Of a stretch of DNA of 64,000 nt, positions 63,882 through 64,000 are shown piece after piece. The notes below the pieces were generated by a model, which saw nothing but the letters and a program-made list of their open reading frames with translations, made no database searches and was not told the origin of the DNA. The stretch's first letter is position 1; every line of letters starts with the position of its first letter. Source of the DNA: Caminibacter mediatlanticus TB-2 (GTDB taxonomy: Bacteria > Campylobacterota > Campylobacteria > Campylobacterales > Nautiliaceae); assembly GCF_005843985.1 (NCBI RefSeq), contig NZ_CP040463.1:479001-543000 (forward strand), in the 5' to 3' direction. The translations under genes were made by a program, and so were the position numbers.

Positions 63882-64000
63882 ACTTTATTAAGTATTTTTC
63901 CAATTTTTTCTCTCATCCATTTTCCCATTTTCATATTATGATATGCCCAAGATAGATACTGCATATCAATTTCTGCTACATCTTCAATAAGCATTCCTTT
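63878..64000 (-). CDS. 3' end of an unidentified gene
   Basis: Reading the - strand from the window edge, an open frame of 40 codons ends at TAA (63880-63878). The peptide has GMLIEDVAEIDMQYLSWAYH, then NMKMGKWMREKIGKILNKV. The YLSWAYHN pattern faintly recalls the small DUF3820-type motif (YLxW), but too little is visible to name it. It runs off the window. It overlaps livF by 4 bp. Confidence 0.5.
   Translation of the reverse strand, partial: KGMLIEDVAEIDMQYLSWAYHNMKMGKWMREKIGKILNKV

Noticed and set aside
63925-63955. A third TGGAAAA-type repeat near the window end
   Set aside because: On the - strand ATGAAAATGGGAAAATGG is similar but not a regular heptamer array, and it is explained as coding MKMGKWM.

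Overview
The window is low-GC, very densely coded DNA. It most likely comes from a deep-branching, thermophilic epsilonproteobacterium (Campylobacterota), probably of the Nautiliales (Nautilia/Caminibacter/Lebetimonas type). This rests on gene order and gene content, not on a database search. The block cheZ - U32 peptidase - purE - DUF3972 - glyQ - nif3 - flgZ - waaA follows the Campylobacter jejuni/Helicobacter pylori order as I recall it. The nuoA-N operon is followed directly by pflA, as in Campylobacter. There are two hook-type FlgE proteins, a Maf flagellin glycosyltransferase, a futalosine-pathway MqnP, LPP20-like and DUF3972 proteins, and sigma-54 boxes in front of hook genes. No rRNA, tRNA, CRISPR array, insertion sequence or prophage was seen. 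No gap between genes exceeds about 175 bp, and many neighbours overlap, including convergent pairs.

Layout. 1-1200: 3' part of a beta-rich surface-type protein, ending in a hairpin shared with the convergent hisK. 1192-1974 (-): histidinol-phosphatase. 2032-12405 (+): a long run with chemotaxis (cheZ), tRNA hydroxylation (trhP), purine synthesis (purE), redox and metal proteins, glyQ, flgZ, waaA, yggU and polX. 12380-20753 (-): flagellar hook block fliK-flgD-flgE2-flgE-maf, with three matching sigma-54 promoters. 20855-22666 (+): typA. 22784-28708 (+): a TolC/adaptor/RND efflux system. 28760-31422 (+): a haem-sensor GGDEF(degenerate)-EAL protein and rdgB.

31415-43570 (-) is the most interesting region. 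It holds rsmE followed by eight genes in which every junction overlaps: response regulator, a histidine kinase with a periplasmic FecR/TPR C-terminus, a BcsE-like RecA/REC/GIL protein, a TPR-plus-beta-barrel export porin, a PgaC-like family 2 glycosyltransferase, a 57-residue single-helix membrane protein, a polysaccharide deacetylase, and a glycoside-hydrolase-like protein. I read this as a synthase-dependent exopolysaccharide machine. It combines Pga-, Pel- and Bcs-type parts and probably has c-di-GMP control through a preserved RxxD site.

43680-45386 (+): AAA+ ATPase. 45558-54899 (+): an 11-gene complex I operon (nuoA, B, CD, H-N) without nuoE, F or G. Its NuoCD lacks the usual quinone-site histidine and has cysteines at [NiFe]-hydrogenase-like positions. 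54927-57173: pflA. 57157-58014 (-): miaA. 58069-59874 (+): mqnP, a PilZ-like protein and a membrane coiled-coil/HTH protein. 59957-60777: rplM-rpsI with a clear terminator. 60879-63881: LPP20-like lipoprotein, MnmC-like FAD oxidoreductase, and livG-livF without their permeases. 63878-64000 (-): 3' end of an unidentified gene.
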